Assembly: GCA_029866155.1 (NCBI GenBank)
Contig: JARWZW010000005.1
Location: forward strand, 19,560 to 83,559
Reading direction: 5' to 3'
Source of the DNA: Caulobacter sp.
GTDB taxonomy: Bacteria; Pseudomonadota; Alphaproteobacteria; Caulobacterales; Caulobacteraceae
DNA length: 64,000 bases
Shown here: positions 1 to 8,637 of the stretch, piece by piece
How the letters are laid out: the number at the start of each line of letters is the position of its first letter
Position numbering within the stretch: the first letter of the stretch is position 1
The notes under the pieces: generated by a model
Told to the model about the DNA's origin: nothing
What the model saw: the letters and a program-made list of their open reading frames with translations, nothing else
The model's database searches: none
Translations under genes and position numbers: made by a program

Positions 1-45
1 GACCGGGCCATCTCCCCCCTCTTCAAACGCCGCCTTGGCCTGTAG
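1..45 (+). CDS. C-terminal end of an upstream gene (partial)
   Basis: Frame 1 is open from the window edge to a TAG at 43-45 and gives the tail DRAISPLFKRRLGL. It ends 28 bases before the PCu(A)C gene and runs in the same direction, so the two could be co-transcribed. Too little is present to name the product. A copper-related partner such as a SCO protein would fit the neighbour, but that is only a guess. Confidence 0.4.
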   Translation, partial: DRAISPLFKRRLGL

Positions 46-73
46 ACCTTGAGCCTCACCCGGAGCCAGACCC

Positions 74-562
74 ATGACCCGCACCCTTGCATCGACATTG
101 ACTCTCTTCGCCCTTCCCCTGTTGCTGGCGGCCTGCGGCCCTGCCAGGCCGGTCGGTCCTGCGGCCATTGTCGTCTCGGACGCATGGAGCCGGCCCGCTG
201 CTGCGGGCGGCACTGGAGCGGGCTTTCTCGAGCTCACCAACAGCGGCGGCGCGGCCGACACCCTGCTTGCTGTGGAATCGCCGATTTCCGAAGACGTCCA
301 GATTCACCAGTCGAGCGACGAGGGCGGGGTGATGAGGATGCGCGAGGTGACCGACGGCGTAACCATCAAGGCTGGTGAGACGCAGCGCTTTGAACCAGGC
401 GGGCTGCATGTGATGTTCATCCGGCTGAAGGCCGCCCAGGTGGCCGGAGACCGGATTCCGGCAACACTGGTGTTCCGAGAATCCGGTCGCAAGCCGGTCG
501 AGCTGATAGTGCGGGTCGCCGGGGCTGCGCCAGGGGGCGACACGGCCCATCATGGCCATTGA
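74..562 (+). CDS. PCu(A)C-family copper chaperone lipoprotein
   Basis: A 162-aa exported protein. A short hydrophobic leader ends in a lipobox (LLAAC, Cys21), so it is probably a lipoprotein facing the periplasm. The family's Cu(I) ligand pattern is visible: His78, Met89 ten residues later, then His112-x-Met114 in GGLHVMF. The C-terminus HHGH adds further histidines. PCu(A)C proteins hand Cu(I) to the CuA site of cytochrome c oxidase, often together with SCO/Sco1 proteins. The start at 74 (ATG) gives a complete signal peptide. The family call is firm; the particular oxidase partner is not visible in this window. Confidence 0.88.
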   Translation: MTRTLASTLTLFALPLLLAACGPARPVGPAAIVVSDAWSRPAAAGGTGAGFLELTNSGGAADTLLAVESPISEDVQIHQSSDEGGVMRMREVTDGVTIKAGETQRFEPGGLHVMFIRLKAAQVAGDRIPATLVFRESGRKPVELIVRVAGAAPGGDTAHHGH

Positions 563-563
563 C

Positions 564-588
564 CCAGCGGCGCCCTGCCGGGCGCTGG
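564..588 (+). terminator. Hairpin after the copper chaperone gene
   Basis: CCAG and CGCCC pair with GGGCG and CTGG around a TGCC loop, with a two-base bulge, directly after the stop codon. There is no T-run, so it may be a weak terminator or an mRNA 3'-end stabiliser. A second small GC hairpin (GGCGCC 604-609 with 615-620) follows. Confidence 0.35.
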
Positions 589-632
589 AATGACCTTGCA
601 AAAGGCGCCCCTGCGGCGCCCGAAGCGTTGCG

Positions 633-662
633 TTGACAGGGCACGCTTCACCCCCCTTAGTC
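633..662 (+). promoter_or_regulatory. Candidate promoter for the acyl-CoA synthetase gene
   Basis: A perfect TTGACA lies at 633-638. A poor -10-like TTAGTC follows 18 bases later (657-662). It sits about 30 bases before the start codon of the next gene. The -35 is convincing and the -10 is not. Confidence 0.3.
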
Positions 663-693
663 CCGGAAAAGCATAACCAGCAGGGAGTGAGTG

Positions 694-2340
694 ATGACGG
701 GTTGGACCTTTGCCGACGTCTGGGAAGAAGTGGCCCGGGTGACCCCGGACAGCCCCGCACAGATCCAGGGTCAACGGGTCATCAGCTGGCGCGAGTTCGA
801 CCGCCGCGCCAACGCCCTGGCCGCTCATATGGTCTCTGCCGGACTCGGTCATCAGGCCAAGGTCGCGGCCTTCCTCTATAATGCGCCAGAGTATCTCGAG
901 AGCTATTATGCCGCCTTCAAGGCCGGTCTCGCGCCCGTCAACACCAACTATCGATACGAGCCCGAGGAGCTGTTCTACCTCTTCGACAACGCCGACGCCG
1001 AGGCCATTGTCTTTCACGCCGGGTTTGCCCCGAAGCTGGAGGCGATCCGTTCCCGCCTGCCGAAGGTGAAGGCCTGGATCGCGGTCGCTGATGAAGATGG
1101 CCCCATTCCCAACTGGGCCCTGGACTACGAACAGGTGGTCGGCGCCGGCGCTGACCGTTTCGTCGCCCCCTGGGGACGGTCAGGCGATGATCTGCTGCTG
1201 CTCTATACGGGCGGCACGACCGGCATGCCCAAGGGCGTGATGTGGCGCCAGGATGACCTCTTCAACGTCCTGGGCGCCGGTGGCAACGCCGCCGCCGGAA
1301 TCGCCCCGGTCGAGAGCCTGTCCGAGGTCGGTCAAAGGATCATCACCCGCAAGGCAGGGGAAATGGACCTCCCCGCCCCCAGCATCCTTATTGTCGCATG
1401 CCCCCTTATGCATGGGACAGCACAGTTCGGCAGCTTCGGAGCCATGACCGGAGGCGGCGCCATCGTCTCCCTGCCGACCCGCCGGTTTGACGCGACCGAG
1501 CTTTGGGACGAGGTCGTAAGGCTGACAGCCAATAGCGTGTCCATCGTCGGCATGGCTTTTGCCGCCCCGATGCTGGAAGTGCTGGAAGCCAACCCCGGCC
1601 GCTGGGACCTGTCCAGCGTCCAGCGCCTGGGATCGTCCGGTACGGTCTGGAACTTCGAGAACAAGCAGGGACTGCTTCGCCACCTGCCGGAAAACTGCGT
1701 GATTTTCGACTCCCTCGGCTCATCAGAGGCCGTTGGACTGGGCGGCTCGCAGTCGGTGCGGGGTGGTGAGGCCGGGACGGCCCAGTTCCTGGTGGGTCCG
1801 AACGCCGCCGTGTTCGCCGAGGATGGCCGGAGGGTCGAGCCGGGCTCTGGCGAAAAGGGCCTGGTGGCGGTCGGCGGCTTTATCCCGACCGGCTACTACA
1901 AGGACCCGGAAAAGAGCGCCAAGACCTTCCGCGAGTTCGAGGGGCGGCGCTGGTCGCTGCCGGGTGATTTTGCCGAGGTCAATCTGGACGGATCGATGAA
2001 ACTGCTCGGACGCGGATCCCAGATCGTCAATACCGGCGGTGAAAAGGTCTTCCCGGAAGAAGTGGAAGAGGCCCTGAAGACTCACCCTGCGGTGCGGGAC
2101 GCCGTCGTGGTCGGCATTCCTGATCCCCGCTTTGGCGAAAAGGTCTGCGCGGTTGTCGACGCCCGGGACGGGCACGCCCCGACCCTTGCCGATCTGGTTG
2201 GTCATGTGAAGGGCAGGCTGGCGGCCTACAAGGCGCCGCGGGAACTGGTCCTGGCGGCGGTCGTCCGGGCGCCGAACGGCAAGGTGGACTACAAAGCCAT
2301 CCGCGCCCAGGCTCTGGCCGCGCTGGGGGTGGCGGGCTGA
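694..2340 (+). CDS. AMP-forming acyl-CoA synthetase (FadD-like)
   Basis: A 548-aa member of the ANL adenylating superfamily, which activates a carboxylic acid to acyl-AMP and then to the CoA thioester. The AMP-binding P-loop reads YTGGTTGMPKG (about residues 174-184). The adenylate motif is in LGSSEAVGLG, the hinge and C-terminal motif is GRGSQIVNTGGEKVFPEEVE, and the catalytic lysine lies in PNGKVDYKAIR near the end. I chose ATG 694 over the GTG at 691; GGAG at 683-686 is the ribosome site. The sequence is closest to FadD forms that act on unusual or branched acids, but the substrate cannot be read. It fits the many beta-oxidation genes elsewhere in the window. Confidence 0.88.
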   Translation: MTGWTFADVWEEVARVTPDSPAQIQGQRVISWREFDRRANALAAHMVSAGLGHQAKVAAFLYNAPEYLESYYAAFKAGLAPVNTNYRYEPEELFYLFDNADAEAIVFHAGFAPKLEAIRSRLPKVKAWIAVADEDGPIPNWALDYEQVVGAGADRFVAPWGRSGDDLLLLYTGGTTGMPKGVMWRQDDLFNVLGAGGNAAAGIAPVESLSEVGQRIITRKAGEMDLPAPSILIVACPLMHGTAQFGSFGAMTGGGAIVSLPTRRFDATELWDEVVRLTANSVSIVGMAFAAPMLEVLEANPGRWDLSSVQRLGSSGTVWNFENKQGLLRHLPENCVIFDSLGSSEAVGLGGSQSVRGGEAGTAQFLVGPNAAVFAEDGRRVEPGSGEKGLVAVGGFIPTGYYKDPEKSAKTFREFEGRRWSLPGDFAEVNLDGSMKLLGRGSQIVNTGGEKVFPEEVEEALKTHPAVRDAVVVGIPDPRFGEKVCAVVDARDGHAPTLADLVGHVKGRLAAYKAPRELVLAAVVRAPNGKVDYKAIRAQALAALGVAG

Positions 2341-2449
2341 CTTCAGGCCGGCAGGCCAGGACGGGCGCATGACGGATATTTAACGGACATGGGCGGGCCG
2401 GCCGGTGCATGGTCCGCGTCACCCTCAATTTCGATGAGTTGTCCGTTTC

Positions 2450-4522
2450 ATGAAACGCATCCTGCTTTCGGCCGTGGCTGTCGCGACCCTGGCCTGCGCC
2501 GGCCTTCCGGCGGCCAACGCCGCCGACGCCGCCCCTGCTCCAGCCGCCACCATGGCCGAACTGGCCAAGGCTCCCCGCATGGGGCCATGGGGCTTTGACC
2601 CGTCCGGACAGGACCTGTCGACCCGACCTGGCGATGATTTCTATCGATATGTCAGCGGCGTCTACACCGACAAGCTGGTGATCCCGTCTGACCGTGTGAA
2701 CTGGGGCTCCTTCGTCCAGCTTCGGGAACTGTCAGACGCCCGCAGCCGGGCCGTGATCGAAACGGCCGCCGCCACGAAGAACCCGACCGGTGAGGCCGCC
2801 CAGATCGGCGGGCTGTACAACAGCTTCATGGATGAGGCGCGGCTGGAACGCCTGGGCGCCAAACCCCTGTCCGCCGACATGGCCCGCATCAAGGCTGCAA
2901 AGACCCACAAGGACATGGCGCGGCTGATGGGCCAGACCCAGGGTCGCTTTGGCGGCGCCCTATTTGGCATGGGCATTGGTCAGGACGCCAAGGACCCGAA
3001 TGCCTACGCCCTCTATGTCGGTCAGGCCGGCCTTGGGCTGCCGGACCGCGACTATTATCTGACCAACCAGTTCAAGACCCAGAAGGCGGCCTATCGCGCC
3101 TATGTCGCGCAGATGTTGACGCTTGCCGGCTGGGCCAATGCGAACGCCCGGGCCGACCAGATCCTGGCCATGGAGGACAGGATCGCGGCAGCGAGCTGGA
3201 GCAAGGTCCAGCAACGCGATCCGGACGCCAACTTTAATCCGATGACGGTGGCCGAACTGGCCAAGCTGGCGCCGGGCTTCCCCTGGGCGGCCTATCTGGA
3301 AGGGGCCGGACTGAAGTCCGTCAACCGGATCGTCGTCGGTGAAAAGGGCGCCTTCGCGCCGATCGCCGCCATCTATGCCGAGACCCCGATCGAAACCCTG
3401 CAGGCCTGGCAGGCCTTCCAGGTGGCGGATCAGGCCGCCCCCTACCTGTCCAAGGCCTTCGTCGATGCGGGCTTCGCCTTCCGCAACAAGACCCTGTCAG
3501 GTCAGCCCGAGCAACGCGCGCGCTGGAAGCGCGGCGTCTCCCTGGTCGGCGGCCGTCTGGGGGAGGCCGTCGGCAAGCTCTATGTCGAGGCCTACTTCCC
3601 CGCCGAGTCCAAGGCCAAGATGGAGGCGCTTGTCGGCAACCTTAAGGTCGCCATGCGGGCCCGCATCGAAAAGCTGACCTGGATGAGCCCCGAGACCAAG
3701 GCTCGAGGCTTGAAGAAGATGGACAGCTTCACGGTCAAGATCGGCTATCCGGACAAGTGGCGGGACTATTCGTCCCTGACCATCAAGTCGGACGACCTCT
3801 ATGGCAATCTTGAACGGGCCGGCGCGTTCGAGTGGAACTTCCAGGTCAGCCGGCTGAACGGTCCGGTTGACCGGGCCGAGTGGGGCATGTTCCCCCAGAC
3901 GGTCAACGCCTACTACAATCCCGTCATGAACGAGATCGTCTTCCCGGCGGCGATCCTGCAGCCTCCGTTCTTCGATCCGGAAGCGGACCCTGCCGTGAAC
4001 TACGGCGGCATCGGCGCCGTGATCGGCCATGAGATCAGCCACGGCTTTGACGACCAGGGGCGCAAGTTCGCCGCTGACGGCTCCCTGACCGACTGGTGGC
4101 AACCCGAAGACGCCGCCAAGTTCGAGGCCCAGACCAAGACCCTCAGCGCCCTCTATTCGAGCTTCGAACCTCTGCCGGGCGCCCGGGTGAATGGGGACCT
4201 GACCATGGGCGAGAACATCGGCGACCTGGGCGGCATTCTTGTCGCACTGGACGCCTATCGCGCCTCGCTGGGCGGTAAACCCGCGCCGGTGGTCGACGGC
4301 CTGACCGGAGACCAGCGCTTCTTCCTGGGCTTTGGCCAGATCTGGCGCGGCAAGATCCGGGACGAGGCCCTGCGTCAGCAGCTGGTCACCGATCCTCACT
4401 CCCCGGCCTATTACCGGGTCATTGGCACAGTGCGGAATGTCGACGCCTGGTACGAAGCCTTCGACGTGAAGCCAGGCGACGAGATGTATGTGAAGCCGGA
4501 GGACCGTGTCCGGATCTGGTAG
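2450..4522 (+). CDS. M13 family zinc metallopeptidase (neprilysin/PepO-like)
   Basis: A 690-aa secreted endopeptidase. It has a cleavable signal peptide of about 24 residues (ending AANA). A long M13 N-terminal domain precedes the catalytic domain. The zinc site is H527-E-I-S-H531, with the third ligand Glu588 in the GENIGDLGG motif. The substrate-binding motif NAYYNP (about 487-492) and the typical C-terminal end VRIW are present. M13 enzymes cleave peptides on the N-terminal side of hydrophobic residues in the periplasm or outside the cell. The length is normal for the family. It appears to be a single-gene unit ending in a strong terminator. Confidence 0.92.
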   Translation: MKRILLSAVAVATLACAGLPAANAADAAPAPAATMAELAKAPRMGPWGFDPSGQDLSTRPGDDFYRYVSGVYTDKLVIPSDRVNWGSFVQLRELSDARSRAVIETAAATKNPTGEAAQIGGLYNSFMDEARLERLGAKPLSADMARIKAAKTHKDMARLMGQTQGRFGGALFGMGIGQDAKDPNAYALYVGQAGLGLPDRDYYLTNQFKTQKAAYRAYVAQMLTLAGWANANARADQILAMEDRIAAASWSKVQQRDPDANFNPMTVAELAKLAPGFPWAAYLEGAGLKSVNRIVVGEKGAFAPIAAIYAETPIETLQAWQAFQVADQAAPYLSKAFVDAGFAFRNKTLSGQPEQRARWKRGVSLVGGRLGEAVGKLYVEAYFPAESKAKMEALVGNLKVAMRARIEKLTWMSPETKARGLKKMDSFTVKIGYPDKWRDYSSLTIKSDDLYGNLERAGAFEWNFQVSRLNGPVDRAEWGMFPQTVNAYYNPVMNEIVFPAAILQPPFFDPEADPAVNYGGIGAVIGHEISHGFDDQGRKFAADGSLTDWWQPEDAAKFEAQTKTLSALYSSFEPLPGARVNGDLTMGENIGDLGGILVALDAYRASLGGKPAPVVDGLTGDQRFFLGFGQIWRGKIRDEALRQQLVTDPHSPAYYRVIGTVRNVDAWYEAFDVKPGDEMYVKPEDRVRIW

Positions 4523-4535
4523 CCGGATTCCACGG

Positions 4536-4601
4536 TTCGGTCTGCGCGCCAGCGGCGTGCAGACCGAAGCCCGTGCCCGATCAAGCGATCAGGCATTTTT
4601 T
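4536..4601 (+). terminator. Double hairpin terminator of the M13 peptidase gene
   Basis: A 10-bp perfect stem (4536-4545 with 4559-4568) is followed by a second stem (4575-4582 with 4587-4594, one mismatch) that runs straight into ATTTTTT at 4595-4601. The second hairpin plus T-run is a classic intrinsic terminator. Confidence 0.75.
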
Positions 4602-4927
4602 ATATAAGAATGTCAAAAACTGGCCGGCCACCGGCTGGATCGGGGCTTAAAGGCGTCCAGCCCGCCGCGCGGGATATTCGCGGCGGGCTCGACATTTCCT
4701 CGATCACTCGATCCAAGTGGGCGTTTCCTCCCCGAAACGCCGGAGGCGAGAAGCTCTTGGCGGCCTCTCTGTCTCACAGGATGAAAAGACGGCAATTTTC
4801 TGCCGGTGTCAACGCCGTAACGTCAGGTGCGTCGTCTGAATCCGCGACAAAATGGCCCAATGATGGCAGGTTTTTAGCCTCTTCCGTCAAAATCGGGGCG
4901 CCCCAGGGTCATTTTTTGACTGAGGCG
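4602..4927. other. Intergenic stretch between the M13 peptidase and hisG, with one strong inverted repeat
   Basis: No credible gene. A perfect 11-bp inverted repeat (4659-4669 with 4679-4689, 9-base loop) lies about 240 bases beyond the hisG stop codon. It could end the his operon transcript read from the minus strand, although no good T-run follows. A possible 144-residue frame starting at 4610 shows no family features and runs into hisG. Confidence 0.4.
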
Positions 4928-5887
4928 TCAATTAACGGCAAGGCGATTCGACAGCGCGTCAAATGGCCCGCAGTCAGGCGAGAAAACATACTCAGGGGCG
5001 GCTGCCGTCACCGGGCCGACCCCGGCCAGTTCCAGCGCCGATGAACAGGCGGCGATATCTCCACGAGGCACAAGCAGGCCGCTGGCCCGGGGCTGGCTGC
5101 CACGGGCCAGATACGGCGCACAGGCGGCCCTGGCGGCGCTGTCCTGCTCTGGCGGCCAGACCAGGGTAAGGGTCGCTCTGGCGCGCGCCCGGGCCTCCAC
5201 CAGGGACAGGAGCCGACGGGCGACCGCCAGTCGACCGCTGCGCCAGTCGGCCGTCAAACCGGCCGCCAGTTGGGCCTGGCTTCGGAGAATGACTCCATCG
5301 CTCAGGGTGCGCAGGTGGTTGGCGGCCAGGGTCGCCCCTGTCGTGGTGATGTCGACGACGATCTCTGCGGCCCCGGCAGCCGGAGCCCCCTCAGTCGCGC
5401 CTGCCGATTCGACAATCCGGTAGTCGCCAACCCCGTGACGCGCAAAAAAGCTGCGGGTCTGGGCCACATACTTGGTGGCCACCCGAAGCCTGCGACCCGT
5501 GCGCGCCAGATGCTGGTGCGCCACCTCTTCCAGATCGGCCATGGTGGCGACATCCAGCCAGCTCTGGGGGGCGGCGACCACCAGGTCAGCCCGCCCAAAG
5601 CCGAGGGGACGCAGCATCAGAACCCGGCTGTCCATCCCTTCGCCCTGCTCGCGCAACAGGTCCTCGCCTGTGACCCCCAGATGGACCTCTCCACTGTCCA
5701 GGGCGCGGGCGATCTCTCCGGCCGAGATCAGCCGCACCTCCAGCCCGTCCAGGCCGCCAAGACGAGCGCGATAGCCACGTTCTCCACCATCGGCCTCAAG
5801 ACGCAAACCGGCATCCGCCAGCCAGCCTTCGACCTGTTCCTTGAGGCGCCCCTTGGAGGGAATCGCCAGAATGACCGGCTCGCTCAT
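4928..5887 (-). CDS. hisG: ATP phosphoribosyltransferase, catalytic subunit
   Basis: A 319-aa enzyme for the first step of histidine synthesis (ATP + PRPP to N1-phosphoribosyl-ATP). It begins with the typical PSKGRL motif and carries the family signature around EIVVDITTTGATLAANHL (about residues 175-192), which binds the PRPP phosphate. It is the last gene of hisS-hisZ-hisG; its ATG overlaps the hisZ stop by 4 bases (ATGA), implying translational coupling. The length is odd: HisG enzymes that need HisZ are usually the short form of about 210-230 residues, whereas this one has roughly 90 extra C-terminal residues. Confidence 0.95.
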   Translation of the reverse strand: MSEPVILAIPSKGRLKEQVEGWLADAGLRLEADGGERGYRARLGGLDGLEVRLISAGEIARALDSGEVHLGVTGEDLLREQGEGMDSRVLMLRPLGFGRADLVVAAPQSWLDVATMADLEEVAHQHLARTGRRLRVATKYVAQTRSFFARHGVGDYRIVESAGATEGAPAAGAAEIVVDITTTGATLAANHLRTLSDGVILRSQAQLAAGLTADWRSGRLAVARRLLSLVEARARARATLTLVWPPEQDSAARAACAPYLARGSQPRASGLLVPRGDIAACSSALELAGVGPVTAAAPEYVFSPDCGPFDALSNRLAVN

Positions 5888-6999
5888 TCTCCGCTCCCAG
5901 CAAAGGCCCGTGCAGGCCGAACCATACAGCCAACCGCCCCGACCGCCTGGCCGCCAAGGCGTGGAATCAGGAGATCATACCGCCCCCCGGCCGCCAGGGG
6001 TCTGTCCTCACCCAGGGTCTGGCTGCGCACCTCGAACAGGGGGCCGTCGTAATAGCTGAAGGCCCGGCCAAAGCCGGCCTCGAAACGGGCTTCGGAAACC
6101 GGAACCCCGGCCGCGGCCAGGAGCGCCAGTCGCTGTCGCCAAAGAGCCAGGCTGGTCGACAGACGGGGACCGCCCAGGGCTTCAAGATTGTCGAGGGCCG
6201 CCGGAAGCGGCCCCTGGATCGCCAGGAAACGCTGGACCTGCGCCGATTCGAGACGGCTGAGGCGGGCGCTCGCCCCCTCATCATGCCGGGCGGCCAGACG
6301 ACGCGCGATTTCCAGGGCAGGTCGGCCACCGACAGGAGACACCCCGGCCAGAGCCCAGACCTCTTCCAGCAGGATGACCGCCTCAGCTTCGGGCAGACCG
6401 GCCAGCAGGCCGGCCAGGCGACTTTCCGGCGCGGCCTTGTTCGGCGCCTCCGTGTCCAGTTCCGCCAAAAGCAGTCGCGGACGGCCAAAGGCGCGTTTCA
6501 ACCGGGCCGTCAGGGCCGGGGCCAGGGCAAGATCGTCGATCAGGGCGGCAAACAGGCTGACATCGCCTAGCACCAACTCAAGATCACTGCGGCCGCCGGC
6601 CAGGGCGGCTTTCCAGGCCAGCACGACCATCTGGATCTCGGCGGCGACCGGATCGGCATCCCCGTAGGATTCCAGCCCCATCTGGAGGAACTCCTCCGCC
6701 CGGGGCGTGGCTCCTGCTGCGCGAAAGGCCTTGCCTTCATAGGCATAGCGGCCAGCCCTTGCACCGTCGGCGATATGGGCCCGGGCGACCGGAATGGTGA
6801 AATCGGGTCGCAACGCGGCCTCTTCTCCCCCCTCTGACTGGACCACGAACAGTCTGGGACGCATCGCCTCTCCGGCCAGGTCCAGCAACAGGGCCAGGGG
6901 CTGCAGCACAGGAACATCGAGCATCACGGCCCCCGCCTCCGCAAGGGGACGGCGGATCGCCGACAGGACCTCTGAGGGGACCGGGGCTTCGGCTCTCAT
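5884..6999 (-). CDS. hisZ: ATP phosphoribosyltransferase regulatory subunit
   Basis: A 371-aa protein related to the catalytic core of histidyl-tRNA synthetase but without its anticodon-binding domain. The N-terminal part contains a class II synthetase-like fold (FTIPVARAH, then KAFRAAGATPRAEEFLQMGLE). A C-terminal glycine-rich strand (AAGGRYDLLIPRLGG) mirrors HisRS motif 3. In the HisZ-HisG complex it mediates histidine feedback inhibition. It lies between hisS and hisG with 4-base ATGA overlaps on both sides, so the three genes form one tightly coupled operon. Confidence 0.92.
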   Translation of the reverse strand: MRAEAPVPSEVLSAIRRPLAEAGAVMLDVPVLQPLALLLDLAGEAMRPRLFVVQSEGGEEAALRPDFTIPVARAHIADGARAGRYAYEGKAFRAAGATPRAEEFLQMGLESYGDADPVAAEIQMVVLAWKAALAGGRSDLELVLGDVSLFAALIDDLALAPALTARLKRAFGRPRLLLAELDTEAPNKAAPESRLAGLLAGLPEAEAVILLEEVWALAGVSPVGGRPALEIARRLAARHDEGASARLSRLESAQVQRFLAIQGPLPAALDNLEALGGPRLSTSLALWRQRLALLAAAGVPVSEARFEAGFGRAFSYYDGPLFEVRSQTLGEDRPLAAGGRYDLLIPRLGGQAVGAVGCMVRPARAFAGSGE

Positions 7000-8468
7000 G
7001 ACGCGGCCCTCACAATGGCCGCCACCCGCGACACCAGCTCCGAACGGGGCACGGTCTGCTGACCGGGACGTTCAGCGCGCCAGGCGTCGTTGCTTTCCAC
7101 CTTCGAGGCCAGGGCGCGTCCCAGGTCCAGATCCTTGATGGTCACGGTCCCGGCGGCGATCTCGTCCCCGCCCAGAATGACAGCTGCCGGCGACAGTCTG
7201 CGATCCGCGTATTTCATCTGGGCCTTCATGCCCGAGGTCCCCAGATAGACCTCGGCGGCCAGCCCCCCGGACCTCAGTTCGGCGGCCACAGAGAAGTATT
7301 CAGCCATATGGGCCTGGTCAAATACGATAACCACGACGGGCCCCCGGCTTTCGCCAGCCTCACCGCGGCCAGCCGCCTTGAGGGCAGCGGCCAGTCTGGA
7401 CACGCCAAATGAGAAGCCGGTCGCCGGGACAGACTGTCCGGTGAACCGGGCCACCAGATCATCATATCGGCCACCGCCCCCCACCGACCCGAACCGGACC
7501 GGCTGACCCTTTTCATCCAGGGTTTCCAGCAGAAGCTCGGCTTCGAACACGGCGCCCGTGTAGTACTCAAGGCCACGGACGATCGAAGGCTCGATGGTGG
7601 CGCGATCCTCGCCAACCCCGAGGGCCTTGAGCGTCTGGGCGATCTGCGAAAGCTCGGCCAGACCTTCGGCCCCCTCCGTCGATCCGCCCAGAATATCGGA
7701 CAGGGCGTCCAGGGTCGTTGAACGATCGCCGGCGCCGGCCTGAAGGAAGGCCAGCACCTGGTCGACAGCGGCAGCCGCCAGGCCGGCCCCCTTGGTGAAC
7801 GCGCCGGACTCGTCCAGTCGACCAGCCCCGAGCAAGAGCTTCACGCCCTCGACGCCCAGACGATCAAGCTTGTCCACGGCTCGCAGCACGGCCAGTTTCT
7901 GACCTGCGTCCGCAACCCCGGCCGAACTGAGCAGGCCGTTGAGGAGTTTGCGATTGTTGATGCGCAGGACGGCCGACCCCTTCGGTAGTCCGGCAGCCTC
8001 CAACCCCTGGACCGCCATGGCGATGATCTCGGCGTCGGCCTCGGGGCGGGCAGACCCGACCGTGTCGGCGTCGCACTGGATGAACTCGCGGAACCGTCCG
8101 GGGCCCGGCTTTTCGTTGCGCCAGACCGGCCCATAGGCATAGCGACGATAGGGCTTGGCCAGGGTCTCCCAGGACTGTGCGGCAAACCGCGCCAGGGGCG
8201 CGGTAAGATCATAGCGCAGCGCCATCCATTGCTCGTCGTCATCCTGGAGGGCGAAGACCCCCTCATTGGGGCGATCACTGTCCGGCAGGAACTTTCCAAG
8301 GGCGTCGGCATATTCGAAGGCGCCGGTGTCCAGCGGCTCGAATCCCCAGGACTCATAGACCCGGGACACCTGCTCGATGATGCGCCGCTCTGCCCGCAGG
8401 GTCGCCGCCCGCTTGTCGGCAAAGCCGCGTGGCGCGCGGGCTTCGGGTCGAAAGGTCTGGTCGGTCAT
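6996..8468 (-). CDS. hisS: Histidyl-tRNA synthetase
   Basis: About 490 aa, a class II aminoacyl-tRNA synthetase that charges tRNA-His. Motif 2 region (YRRYAYGPVWRNEKPGPGRFREFIQCDADTVG), the HisA-type motif RGLEYYTGAVFE and motif 3 (SVGGGGRYDDLVARF) are all present, followed by a C-terminal anticodon-binding domain. I prefer the ATG at 8468 (MTDQTFRP) over one four codons upstream at 8480; neither has a good ribosome site. It is the first gene of the hisSZG operon, so histidine synthesis and its charging enzyme are transcribed together. Confidence 0.94.
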   Translation of the reverse strand: MTDQTFRPEARAPRGFADKRAATLRAERRIIEQVSRVYESWGFEPLDTGAFEYADALGKFLPDSDRPNEGVFALQDDDEQWMALRYDLTAPLARFAAQSWETLAKPYRRYAYGPVWRNEKPGPGRFREFIQCDADTVGSARPEADAEIIAMAVQGLEAAGLPKGSAVLRINNRKLLNGLLSSAGVADAGQKLAVLRAVDKLDRLGVEGVKLLLGAGRLDESGAFTKGAGLAAAAVDQVLAFLQAGAGDRSTTLDALSDILGGSTEGAEGLAELSQIAQTLKALGVGEDRATIEPSIVRGLEYYTGAVFEAELLLETLDEKGQPVRFGSVGGGGRYDDLVARFTGQSVPATGFSFGVSRLAAALKAAGRGEAGESRGPVVVIVFDQAHMAEYFSVAAELRSGGLAAEVYLGTSGMKAQMKYADRRLSPAAVILGGDEIAAGTVTIKDLDLGRALASKVESNDAWRAERPGQQTVPRSELVSRVAAIVRAAS

Positions 8469-8637
8469 CGGCGGGTCCATCGGATCGAAAGTCGGGGCCG
8501 GATGGAGCCGCGCCCCATCCGCATCGGGCGGGGCGGAAGGGGGCGCTGAACTCTAGGCCGCGCGGTCCCGAACCGTCCCGGAAGGGAAGGTGTGGTGGTG
8601 CAGCAAGTGGTTCGGCGGCAGGCTCATCGGGCCGGGG

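Noticed and set aside
4610..5044. Plus-strand frame of 144 codons after the M13 peptidase gene
   Set aside because: It follows a terminator, overlaps hisG antisense, and has no domain, ribosome site or plausible composition.
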